A DNA stretch of 26,869 bases. Source: Martensiomyces pterosporus (lineage: Eukaryota > Kickxellomycota > Kickxellomycetes > Kickxellales > Kickxellaceae). The translations under genes were made by a program, and so were the position numbers. Shown in pieces: positions 18,881 to 26,869 of this stretch (positions within the stretch are counted from its first letter, which is position 1; every line of letters begins with the position of its first letter). Location: assembly GCA_025201845.1 (NCBI GenBank), contig MU604065.1, forward strand, positions 12,952 through 39,820. The letters run 5' to 3'. Under the pieces are notes generated by a model that was not told the DNA's origin, did no database searches, and saw nothing but the letters and a program-made list of their open reading frames with translations.

Positions 18881-18998
18881 AATCACTCTCTTTGTTCTTA
18901 TTGCGGAATTGTACAAAAACAAAAATAACAAGAACTACCTTTAGCATACCCTCTCTGTGTCAAGCTCGATCCATCGAAGAGGGCAGGGAGGACGGAAT

Positions 18999-20645
18999 CT
19001 ACCGCGTGCCACTCTGAGGATGCCGCAAACGCCGTGCACGTAGACTGGCCCAGCGCTTGCACACCCGCCAGATGGGCTCGCCAAGAACCATCAGTGAGCA
19101 AACCATGCATAGTCCCGTCAAAATCCCCGCGACGATCCCCCTAAACCCGATCTTCGCATACAAGTGGGTAGCAATTGGCGGCGCTACAGTGCTTGAGACT
19201 GCCCAGAACAAATTGTAAATGCCGTAGCACTGGGCCATCGAATTCAGACCCAGGCCGTTGACAAAGTCGCCGAAGCTGCTCATCACTGGGATATTAACAA
19301 CAAGCACTGTTGTGGCTATGCAGGCATCTGCCCCAATGATCATCCCAAAGCTTGTGCTGAATCCCATCAGAAGCATGGCACCGCCAGTGAGAGACAGGCC
19401 AACGAGCTCTATGCATGTGCGCATGGACTCGCCGTATCTGCCGATTAGCCAGTCGACTGACCAGCCAATGGGCCCGGAGAGGACAATGGCGATGCTGCCG
19501 TTCAGCACAAAGAGGAGACCGGTTTTGGACGCCGACATGTTGAACTTGTCCTTCGTGTGGATGGGGAGCACGTTCTCGAGCGACCCCGCGAGCATGCCCA
19601 TGAAGAGCGTGACGAGAGCGGCGGAGAGGACCTGCCACTGGAGGACCAGGTGAAAGATGGTCATGTCTTCTTTTTGCCGCTCATGATGCTGTGTGGGGCT
19701 AGTGGTGGTCTGCTCCGAGGGCGCGACATCTGTTGTTGACTCTTGCGATGCGGGGGCAAGCTCTTCGGCCTCTCTTTCGCAGAGCTGGGTGGTACTGGTG
19801 TCGTGTTGCTGTGTGTGCATCTCGCAAAGCATCTCCTTGCGGATTTCCAGTGGTTCCCGAATCCCAAACGCTACTACCATCGCTAGGACACCGCCAAACA
19901 GCACTAGACAAGATAAAGCAGGGGCCACTGTTTTAGCATTGTTGGAGCTTGAGTGTATTCCATGTGTGCGCAAATGGGTGCTTACTTATCACGCCTGACA
20001 CGCCTCGAACACCGACAGTGTCATACAAAGAGCCACCCAACACCGGACCTACACGTGACAATTGGCTCAAAAGATGCCATGTTTTATTCTCTCGTGAAGC
20101 CATCGATCGCCCGCATTAGACCGAGTGTCCTCGATATGCGGTTACTTGCCTATCATGTATCCCACATTGTTGAACGCATTGAGCAGCGACATCTGCACGC
20201 CCAGCAGTTTGTTCGGGTACACATCTGCCGTCGTTGACGTGGCAATCGGGTAAACAAACCCCGATGCCAGCCCGTTCAGCAGCCTATACAGGAGGACATG
20301 CCACTGCTTGTGTGCAAAGAACAAGATAACCCCGCACAGCACATACCCCACAGACCCCACGACCATTGGCAACTTGCGACTCTGTATGCGGTCGCTCAGT
20401 ATCCCCGATATGATGCTAGTGAGAAAGGCCCCGATGCCAAGCATTGTCGTGGCCATGCCGACTTTGGATTCGGATGCCAGGTGCATGTCTTCGTACAAGT
20501 GTGGCAAACAGGCGATGGAGATGGAGTAGCACAGATTGTCCACCATCAGGGCAAGGCAGGCCACAATCATGACGGAACGGGGCAAGGAGCGCTGACGTCG
20601 GATTGCAGCACGCAGGTCGCTGCGCTTACCGCTGCCACTAGTCAT
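18999..20645 (-). CDS. MFS transporter 3 of the array, three exons with a GC-AG intron
   Basis: Exons are 20645-20150, 20048-19986 and 19903-18999, giving 487 residues. Splicing was fixed by comparison with transporters 1 and 2: exon 1 ends NVGYMIG, exon 2 continues PVLGGSLYDTVGVRGVSGVI, and exon 3 resumes MLFGGVLAMVVAFGIREP. From GVRG to the end of that membrane segment this is 26 residues, as in both paralogues. Array motifs are GILSDRIQSR, TTADVYPNKLLGVQM, GWSVDWLIGRYGESMRTC and SFGDFVNGLGLNSMAQCY. The central loop is acidic and Ser/Thr-rich. An alternative intron 2 acceptor 24 bp upstream is in frame and would add eight residues. Without splicing the gene would look like two broken halves, but nothing suggests it is a pseudogene. 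The substrate is unknown. Confidence 0.86.
19904..19985 (-). other. Second intron in transporter 3
   Basis: This 82-bp GT-AG intron has donor ATAA|GTAAGC at 19985 and acceptor TTGTCTAG at 19904, with a branch-like TGCTAAAAC inside. The acceptor was preferred over an upstream CAG because it restores the exact spacing of the two paralogues and has the better pyrimidine tract. Confidence 0.68.
20049..20149 (-). other. GC-AG intron in transporter 3
   Basis: On the minus strand the donor reads TAG|GCAAGTAAC at 20149 and the acceptor GTGTAG at 20049, a 101-bp intron. The donor AG|GCAAGT is the classic GC-donor consensus. A GT donor four bases further (GGCAA|GTAACC) would shift the frame and give MIGKSGVG instead of MIGPVLGG, the GPxxG motif conserved in both paralogues. 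Confidence 0.8.
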
Positions 20646-21117
20646 ACTTTACGTGTGAGTAATGGTGTAGATAGGGTAGGCTATTGCAGTTAGCGATGTC
20701 TGGCCAAGTGCGCATGTAGGAGTATATCGACCAGTATATTTGCGACAAGAAATAAAATATGCTAGCGTATTTTCTGCGTTCAGAGAGGAAGCAAAGAGGA
20801 AATGTGTATCTTTTGCCTATGCACGCAGGCTAAACCCGCGCACTAGGTTTATCAGTGGCAGCAGCGACGTAGTCTCCTCAAAGAAAAGAGCGCGCCAGGA
20901 CATGTCTACTTTCCCATTCACCACCCTCAGCATATGCTTGCATGCACCACGTACATCTGTGTGGCCCGTGGCTGATACGCAACAAGCCTCGAATAAACGC
21001 GCATCCCCGCATTCAGAGTCAATTTGATGGCCGCCCTACTGCCTTTAGGGACGACAAAAAAAGCTCAGTCAAGTAATCACTTGACCTGCTTGTTCGTATA
21101 CCACCAAGCGCATTGTT
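20646..21117. other. Intergenic region, transporter 3 upstream and isomerase 3' end
   Basis: This 472-bp gap holds the promoter of transporter 3 and the 3' side of the enoyl-CoA isomerase. Apart from the hairpin with a T run listed separately, nothing is recognised. Confidence 0.5.
21056..21085 (-). repeat. Hairpin plus T run after the isomerase gene
   Basis: GTCAAGT and ACTTGAC form a perfect 7-bp stem with a 4-base loop at 21068-21085. On the minus strand, the coding direction of the isomerase, it is followed by seven T at 21062-21056. It starts 32 bp past the isomerase stop. In bacteria this would be called an intrinsic terminator; in a fungus it could be a 3'-UTR stem or chance. Confidence 0.4.
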
Positions 21118-21939
21118 TTAAATCTTGGCCTTGGGCGCACCACTGCTCTTCGCTTGCAGCTTGGCAAATACCTGCGCCACGGCCCTCTTCGCGTCGTCCG
21201 AAATCATGCATTTATACAGTCCATCCATCTCCAGGTCGTTAACTCTAACCAGCTCCTCCACAGACTCCCTGTTCCTGATAAACCCGCGCGAGACTCTAAT
21301 TGCGCCCTGCGCTCTCCCTGCCAGCTCCTTTGCCAGCCCCAGCGCCACCGGCATCAATTGCTCCTTCTCCACAATCCTACTCACGAACCCCCTCTCATGC
21401 ATCTCCCTAGCGGTCATGGTGCGCCCGAACAAGATCATATCGTTTGCAACCATTGGCCCCAGTATCCTCGGGAACGTCACCGAGCTGCACCCCTCGGCAC
21501 AGAATGCCAGCTCAGCGAACGGCGTGCGGAAAATCGCCTGCTCCACGGAGATGACCAGGTCGCAGAGTGCCAGCGTGGTGCAGCCGTAGCCGATCGCCGG
21601 ACCGTTGACTGCTGCGATGATGGGAATCGGCGAGGTGATTATGAGCTTGGTCAAGTTGCGAGTCAGGTCGTTCCGTTGCCTAATGGTTCTCTCCTCCTCG
21701 TCTTTATTCTTGTACTCGATGCGTGCGAGGTCTTGGCCCGCACTGTACGCACGCCCAGTGCCTGTGAATATGAGGACGCGGAGAGAGGGAGTAGCATGCA
21801 CATACTGCATCACTTGGTGCCAGTCGCGGTACGCCTCGGGCGTCATCGAGTTGAGACGTGATGGACGGTTGAACGACATCACGAGGACGCCGGGGTCGTG
21901 GATATCAAGCTTGATGGTGTTGAGCGAGGGGAAGTCCAT
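21118..21939 (-). CDS. Peroxisomal delta3,delta2-enoyl-CoA isomerase (ECI2-like crotonase)
   Basis: A single exon encodes 273 residues from MDFPSLNTIKLDIHD. The frame is open 132 codons further upstream, but that part is unlike the family. It is a crotonase-fold protein: the oxyanion-hole segments are SAGQDL (66-71) and GPAIGYGC (113-120), and FRTPFAELAFCAEGCSSVTFPRILG resembles the ECI2 catalytic region, with Glu149 as the likely catalytic base. The family moves double bonds from position 3 to position 2 so unsaturated fatty acids can enter beta-oxidation. The C-terminus is AKI, a known variant of the PTS1 peroxisome signal, so peroxisomal location is well supported. A plain enoyl-CoA hydratase is the alternative, but that normally needs a second catalytic Glu in the segment where this protein reads ILGPMVANDM. 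Confidence 0.88.
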   Translation of the reverse strand: MDFPSLNTIKLDIHDPGVLVMSFNRPSRLNSMTPEAYRDWHQVMQYVHATPSLRVLIFTGTGRAYSAGQDLARIEYKNKDEEERTIRQRNDLTRNLTKLIITSPIPIIAAVNGPAIGYGCTTLALCDLVISVEQAIFRTPFAELAFCAEGCSSVTFPRILGPMVANDMILFGRTMTAREMHERGFVSRIVEKEQLMPVALGLAKELAGRAQGAIRVSRGFIRNRESVEELVRVNDLEMDGLYKCMISDDAKRAVAQVFAKLQAKSSGAPKAKI

Positions 21940-22344
21940 AGCAGGCGTAGCAATAGTACAGTTCAATTGGGAAGTAGAGCGACAGAAGGCGTGAAAGAAA
22001 GAGAGGAGAGCTGGTGCGCAAAATCTGCGTCTGGTCATTGGACATTTATGTGGCTGTGCACGCACCATGAGAACTGGCAGATGCATCGACAGCACACAAT
22101 CACGTGCGCGGAAACGGAGGGTGCTGGCTCCGAGCGAAGCAAGCGATTGCCCCGCTCGCTGCGAGCCCCTTCTCCGCTCTTTCCACATAGGGTTTAGGGT
22201 GGGGGAGCCTAAAGGGGTCAAGTTCATTTGGCAGTCATGGTAGCGATCCAGCAAGCCATTTTGCCAGGTTTGATGTGCAACTAAGAAAGAGTTCATGCAA
22301 GTACCCTTGGGTATAAACACTAAAAGCAGAAACACACGGAGGGC
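21940..22344. promoter_or_regulatory. Isomerase upstream region
   Basis: This 405-bp gap between the isomerase start and the DAHP synthase stop contains an E-box CACGTG at 22101-22106, about 160 bp before the start, and a double TAGGG motif at 22188-22200. No clear TATA box or oleate-response element was found. Confidence 0.45.
22188..22200. promoter_or_regulatory. Telobox-like double TTAGGG motif
   Basis: The plus strand reads TAGGGTTTAGGGT, or ACCCTAAACCCTA on the isomerase strand. It matches the core bound by Tbf1/TRF-type telomere-repeat factors, which in fungi also bind promoters. It lies about 250 bp before the isomerase start. Confidence 0.35.
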
Positions 22345-23928
<1,584 letters not shown>

Positions 23929-25083
23929 TCACTTTTTGGGCTTCTTAGCGCCACCGCCAGCAGCGGCCGACTTTTTGGTATCCGTCTTCCGCTTTGTTCC
24001 AGCCTTCTCCGCCCCAGCCTTGACAGACGAGCTGGTGCTCCTCTTTCCGGTGAACTTGAAGAACGAGTCGATTCTGCCCTGCTGCGCCTTGCCCGCAGCC
24101 TTTTCCAGCTTGGCAGCCGCCGATCTCACCCGCGCCTCGCTAAACTCCATCTCATTCACAAGATAGGCCACCAGCCCCTCCACATCTGGTTTTTCCCAAA
24201 CGAAATCCTCAGAGCAGCCAGAAACCTCCGGCTTGCGGAACAGCTCGCGTGCCTGGTCAAACGGCCAATCCTCGCTGACAACCTTGGCGATCTTTTCCAG
24301 CTTGAGTACCTCCTCGATGCTCTTCAGCTCATGAATATGCTCATACCCTGACTTGGGCCCCACGCCACGGATCGAGTCGCAGTAGTCGCAGCCAAGCAGA
24401 ATGCCCATATCAATGAGCTGATCCAGGGTGAAATCGAGGCCGCGCAGGACTTCGCCGAGGTGGATCTCCTCGATGGGCAGCTTTCTCGCGGCGGGCGCCG
24501 TCAAGTTACGAATAAGCACGGGTGCACCAAACAGCAGTGTATCCATATCCTGCGACGCCGCTGCCCACACCTTTCCCGCCTTCGCCAGTGCCGCGCACTC
24601 TGCCTCAGCCTCGCAGGGGGCAGTAACGTACGGCACGCCCATCAGCTTGAGCAAGCGCTTGGCCTGCTCATTAATTTCGGGAGTCACCTTTGCAAGGCGC
24701 TTTTTCTGCTTCACGATTTCTTCCGCGTCGCCCTCTTCTTCAGCAGCCTTCAGACTCTCCTCCGCCTTTTCTCTTTTCTCGCGCCGCTTGGCCAGCTCGC
24801 CGCTCTTCATTGTGGGTGGTTTGCCGTCGAACACGTACAGGGGCTTGATGCCCGCCTCGATTATGCTGATTGTGCGGTAAAACATGCCGATGAGATGACT
24901 GGTGGTGTTGCCGTCCGATGTGGTGAGGTTCTGGCCCTCGTGCCGCACGGCCACGAGGAACTGGTACAAAGAGGTGGATGCGTCGATGGCCACTTTGCGG
25001 CCGACGAGGTTCTTCATCTCGACTGTGCGCAGCGCTGCGGGTGCGCGGTCGCCTAGAACTTGCTTCAGGCCCTTAATTCCCAT
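23929..25083 (-). CDS. FEN1: Flap endonuclease 1
   Basis: A single exon encodes 384 residues from the invariant MGIKGL. Ten further codons upstream are open but unlike the family. FEN1 (Rad27 in yeast) removes 5' flaps during Okazaki-fragment maturation and long-patch base-excision repair. All metal-binding acids are in the expected places: Asp34 (VAIDAS), Asp86 (YVFDGKPP), Glu158 and Glu160 (CEAEAE), Asp179 and Asp181 (SQDMDT), and Asp233 (GCDYCD). A PCNA-interacting box QGRIDSFF lies at 335-342. The C-terminal tail is Lys/Ala/Ser-rich, ending GGGAKKPKK, and probably provides nuclear localisation. Three ACGCG cores lie 110-190 bp upstream, consistent with cell-cycle control. The gene follows tRNA-Leu by 297 bp. 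Confidence 0.97.
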   Translation of the reverse strand: MGIKGLKQVLGDRAPAALRTVEMKNLVGRKVAIDASTSLYQFLVAVRHEGQNLTTSDGNTTSHLIGMFYRTISIIEAGIKPLYVFDGKPPTMKSGELAKRREKREKAEESLKAAEEEGDAEEIVKQKKRLAKVTPEINEQAKRLLKLMGVPYVTAPCEAEAECAALAKAGKVWAAASQDMDTLLFGAPVLIRNLTAPAARKLPIEEIHLGEVLRGLDFTLDQLIDMGILLGCDYCDSIRGVGPKSGYEHIHELKSIEEVLKLEKIAKVVSEDWPFDQARELFRKPEVSGCSEDFVWEKPDVEGLVAYLVNEMEFSEARVRSAAAKLEKAAGKAQQGRIDSFFKFTGKRSTSSSVKAGAEKAGTKRKTDTKKSAAAGGGAKKPKK

Positions 25084-25192
25084 CGTGTCCAAAATAAAAC
25101 TAATTAGTATCAATTGAGAAAGAAAAGCGAGTGAAAGGCTGAAAAAGAGCGCAAGTGCAGGGGATAGAGGCGGTGCTCAAGGCCTGCTTGAG

Positions 25193-25276
25193 ACGCGAAA
25201 GAAGAGTTGCTTCAGCGCTTTTGTTGGCTATAATCAGACACGCACGCGCAATGTAAACAAGCGACCTCCGCACGCG
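25193..25276. promoter_or_regulatory. Cluster of MCB-like ACGCG cores before FEN1
   Basis: ACGCG occurs at 25193-25197, 25244-25248 and 25272-25276, 110-190 bp before the FEN1 start. ACGCG is the core of the Mlu I cell-cycle box bound by MBF-type factors, which in yeast drive S-phase genes including the FEN1 orthologue. Roughly 0.6 copies would be expected by chance in 300 bp on both strands. Function is inferred. Confidence 0.45.
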
Positions 25277-25369
25277 GTTGGATCGAGAGACGGTAATCAC
25301 GATCAGGTCCTGCAGCCTCGCACCCCAGTAGGCGATGGAGGGCAGTGGCAAAATGAGAGGGGAAGGGGC

Positions 25370-25373
25370 AAAA
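25370..25373 (-). terminator. Pol III terminator of tRNA-Leu
   Basis: A TTTT run on the minus strand starts 8 bases past the mature 3' end of tRNA-Leu, the minimal RNA polymerase III stop signal. Confidence 0.7.
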
Positions 25374-25380
25374 GAGTAGC

Positions 25381-25461
25381 TGATCAGAGTGGGATTCGAA
25401 CCCACGCCTCTACGAGACCACGGCCTTAACGTGGCGCCTTAGACCGCTCGGCCATCTGACC
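25381..25461 (-). tRNA. tRNA-Leu, anticodon AAG
   Basis: This is an 81-nt class II tRNA with no intron. The acceptor stem pairs GGTCAGA with TCTGATC (one G-U pair), with discriminator A at 25381. The anticodon stem CCACG/CGTGG closes the loop TTAAGGC, giving anticodon AAG, which decodes CUU (and CUC after inosine modification). A long variable arm and the T arm GTGGGTTCGAATCCCAC are present. Internal promoters are the A box TGGCCGAGCGG and B box GGTTCGAATCC. A four-T pol III terminator follows at 25373-25370 on the minus strand. Confidence 0.96.
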
Positions 25462-25780
25462 ATCAGTCACCGGAGCTGCTTGCTCCTTGTTGTTTCCCTC
25501 TGAAAATACAACCCATGCCTTTCATTCGCTTCGATTTTCACGTTTCTGTTTCTGTTGTGCTGCATGCGGGTTTGCTGGTGCAGTCTGGGGATCGTAGGAG
25601 TGCATGATTGAGGATATCGAGTTAATGGATAGCTTGCCAAGTTATAAACTGATGAATTACATGATGATATACTGGATATTAGATGATGTTTATGAAAATG
25701 AGGCCATAGGCCATTGCTTAAATACTCGTTAAAGCAGCTGAGTGCCCGGGTTCACGACAAACTGGTCGTGCAGGGTACCA

Positions 25781-25825
25781 GAACCATGAGAACCATGAGA
25801 ACCATGAGAACCATGAGAACCATGA
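25781..25825. repeat. Five tandem copies of a 9-bp unit
   Basis: GAACCATGA is repeated five times without a mismatch. The unit is three codons long, so any frame through it gives a regular tripeptide repeat: Ser-His-Gly on the minus strand in the frame that stays open to 25729, or Ser-Trp-Phe in the frame open to 25718. This would fit a minisatellite inside a coding exon of a secreted or wall protein, but the surrounding gene is not established. Confidence 0.8.
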
Positions 25826-26582
25826 GAGCGAGTTGACTGTGAAGAGGCATCCATGTCTGCCTGAACCACTGTGGAAAGTATCTGCCACCGTATGTGAGAA
25901 CAGCTGCAAGGAACCTCAGGAACTACCATTGAGCCGAACTACAATACCAATGCCACTGTCCTTCAGAGCTGACACGGGTACATGACGAATCCACCGAGTC
26001 TGAAAGGATACCTGTTACGGCATGACAATAGGTCCATGCCGTAATCGGGATTCTTCCAAAGTCAAGGTCTTCAGTGTCGAGAACCACTCGGGTTACTGTC
26101 TGTCTCTGCAACCGCCAACGTTTTCCCCAGTAGCGTAGGGTACTGGAAATAGCAAGTTCCTGACGGGGTAGTATTCTTGCTAGACAGAGCTTGGGATAAA
26201 AGTCTCAGTCTAGCTGAGCTTTTCCAGGGGGACATTCAGTTTGATTCTAACCTTGTTTCAGAGCCCTTTACAATCGCCAACGAGAATATTATAATAGCCA
26301 GTCACATGGGACACCTCTTGCATTTTGGGTTTGTTCACCGATATCCCCTCCTTTTGCCTCACAAGCAATATGCTCCAGAAGGCAGGTCAGAGCGTTGGCA
26401 TATCGTGTGCTGGGTCTTTTTCACACATTAACTGTGTGATTCCATGTAGTGTGGAAGAGCAAGCGACTTCAGCGGTGCTGCGAGTGGATGTCACCTTGGG
26501 CTGATAATTCTCATGTATCCTGTCGAAAAATATATTCAAATGTACGCCAAGTTTTTGATGGGTGGATGCAAATAATGTTCTC

Positions 26583-26590
26583 TATAAAAG
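26583..26590 (+). promoter_or_regulatory. TATA-like element before the protease fragment
   Basis: TATAAAAG lies about 120 bp before the first protease-like codons. Start sites expected near 26615 would leave no in-frame ATG before the conserved region, so its relevance to the protease gene is unclear. Confidence 0.25.
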
Positions 26591-26703
26591 CCACAACTGC
26601 AATGAAAGCGAGCCACGGCAGACCAAACAGCATATTTCCAAACAGCAGCAAAGCTATTTCCACTCTTTACTCCTGTGCCTCTTACAACTACTCGTACACC
26701 TAG

Positions 26704-26869
26704 ATCGAAGCCGCCACTTAGCGGCCGAATCTCCGATGGAAACCTCTCTTGCAAAGATGCTTCCCTATACATTGCCAGCTTCTCGGTACATGCACCACAA
26801 GATACAGAAAGATGCGGTACAGCCATCCTCAGCGACACAGCCATCGTTTCAGCTGCACACTGCTTCGTA
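26704..26869 (+). CDS. Trypsin-like (S1) serine protease, 5' fragment at right edge
   Basis: The last codons of the window read CGTAILSDTAIVSAAHCFV, the unmistakable segment around the catalytic His of chymotrypsin-fold proteases: a Cys-Gly pair, a beta-strand and the AAHC active-site box. Before it comes RISDGNLSCKDASLYIASFSVHAPQDTER, where the usual mature N-terminus I-V-G-G is replaced by ISDG. The frame is open from a TGA at 26603, but no in-frame ATG precedes the conserved part, so the start must lie in an upstream exon or the gene is broken. A candidate acceptor (CACCTAG) ends at 26703. Asp and Ser of the triad would lie beyond the window. Secreted proteolysis is the family role; activity of this copy is not shown. 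Frames on the other strand and one plus-strand ATG frame from about 26735 are shadows. Confidence 0.7.

Larger units (their letters stand above)
25462..26703. other. Gene-poor right-hand region, no confident gene
   Basis: This 1.24-kb stretch is more AT-rich than the rest and has no confident gene. It holds the 9-bp tandem repeat (25781-25825) and two minus-strand open stretches of about 62 and 66 codons on either side of 25923. The upper one has Cys and Trp residues (WTYCHAV, WHWYCSSAQW) that could be an exon of a secreted protein, but no family was recognised. A plus-strand open stretch at 26177-26431 is also unassigned. A TATAAAAG lies at 26583-26590. Confidence 0.45.

Noticed and set aside
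18999..20645. Transporter 3 as a frameshifted pseudogene
   Set aside because: Two well-formed introns (one GC-AG) restore a full-length protein with all family motifs.
7993..22106. Recurring CACGTG E-boxes near several starts (7993, 10866, 12762, 22101)
   Set aside because: The count in the window is about what chance predicts, and another copy lies inside CCR4 coding sequence.

Overview
This window looks like nuclear DNA of a filamentous, early-diverging fungus. A Coemansia-like (Kickxellomycotina) lineage is my best guess, from overall gene style and not from any search. Eukaryotic origin is clear: genes carry short spliceosomal introns (about 80-350 bp), there is a nuclear class II tRNA-Leu with internal A and B boxes, TATA boxes precede some genes, and the proteins include Ccr4 with leucine-rich repeats, FEN1 with a PCNA box, mitochondrial MutS, a type I DAHP synthase and a PTS1-tagged peroxisomal enzyme. 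Genes are mostly single-exon, on the minus strand, and separated by 0.2-1.2 kb.

Layout, left to right. (1) 1-448, minus: a cysteine-doublet secreted-type protein that runs off the left edge. (2) 898-4290, minus: mitochondrial mismatch-repair ATPase MSH1. It is divergent from (3) 4950-7123, plus: a three-exon asparagine synthetase with a Gcn4-type site and a TATA box in front. (4) 7327-7845, minus: a small coiled-coil protein. (5) 8183-10858, minus: the deadenylase CCR4, with a short first exon recovered by splicing. (6) 11526-12623, minus: an NSRP1/DUF2040 splicing-regulator homologue. (7) 12852-20645: three related major facilitator superfamily (MFS) transporters, all minus. Between the second and third lies a plus-strand single-pass membrane glycoprotein gene (18224-18880). 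The third transporter has two introns, one of them a GC-AG intron; the other two are intronless. (8) 21118-25083, all minus: a peroxisomal enoyl-CoA isomerase, a DAHP synthase and the flap endonuclease FEN1. (9) 25381-25461, minus: tRNA-Leu(AAG). (10) The last 1.4 kb holds a 9-bp tandem repeat, unassigned open stretches and, at the very edge, the start of a trypsin-like serine protease on the plus strand.

Most of the window is housekeeping: DNA maintenance (MSH1, FEN1), amino-acid synthesis (ASN1, DAHP synthase), mRNA turnover and splicing (CCR4, NSRP1) and fatty-acid oxidation (ECI). I see no operon, CRISPR array, transposon or biosynthetic gene cluster, and no convincing undescribed system. 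The parts most worth a second look are the transporter array with its GC-AG intron, the long insertion in MSH1, the cysteine-rich gene at the left edge, the protease fragment at the right edge, and the unassigned membrane glycoprotein.
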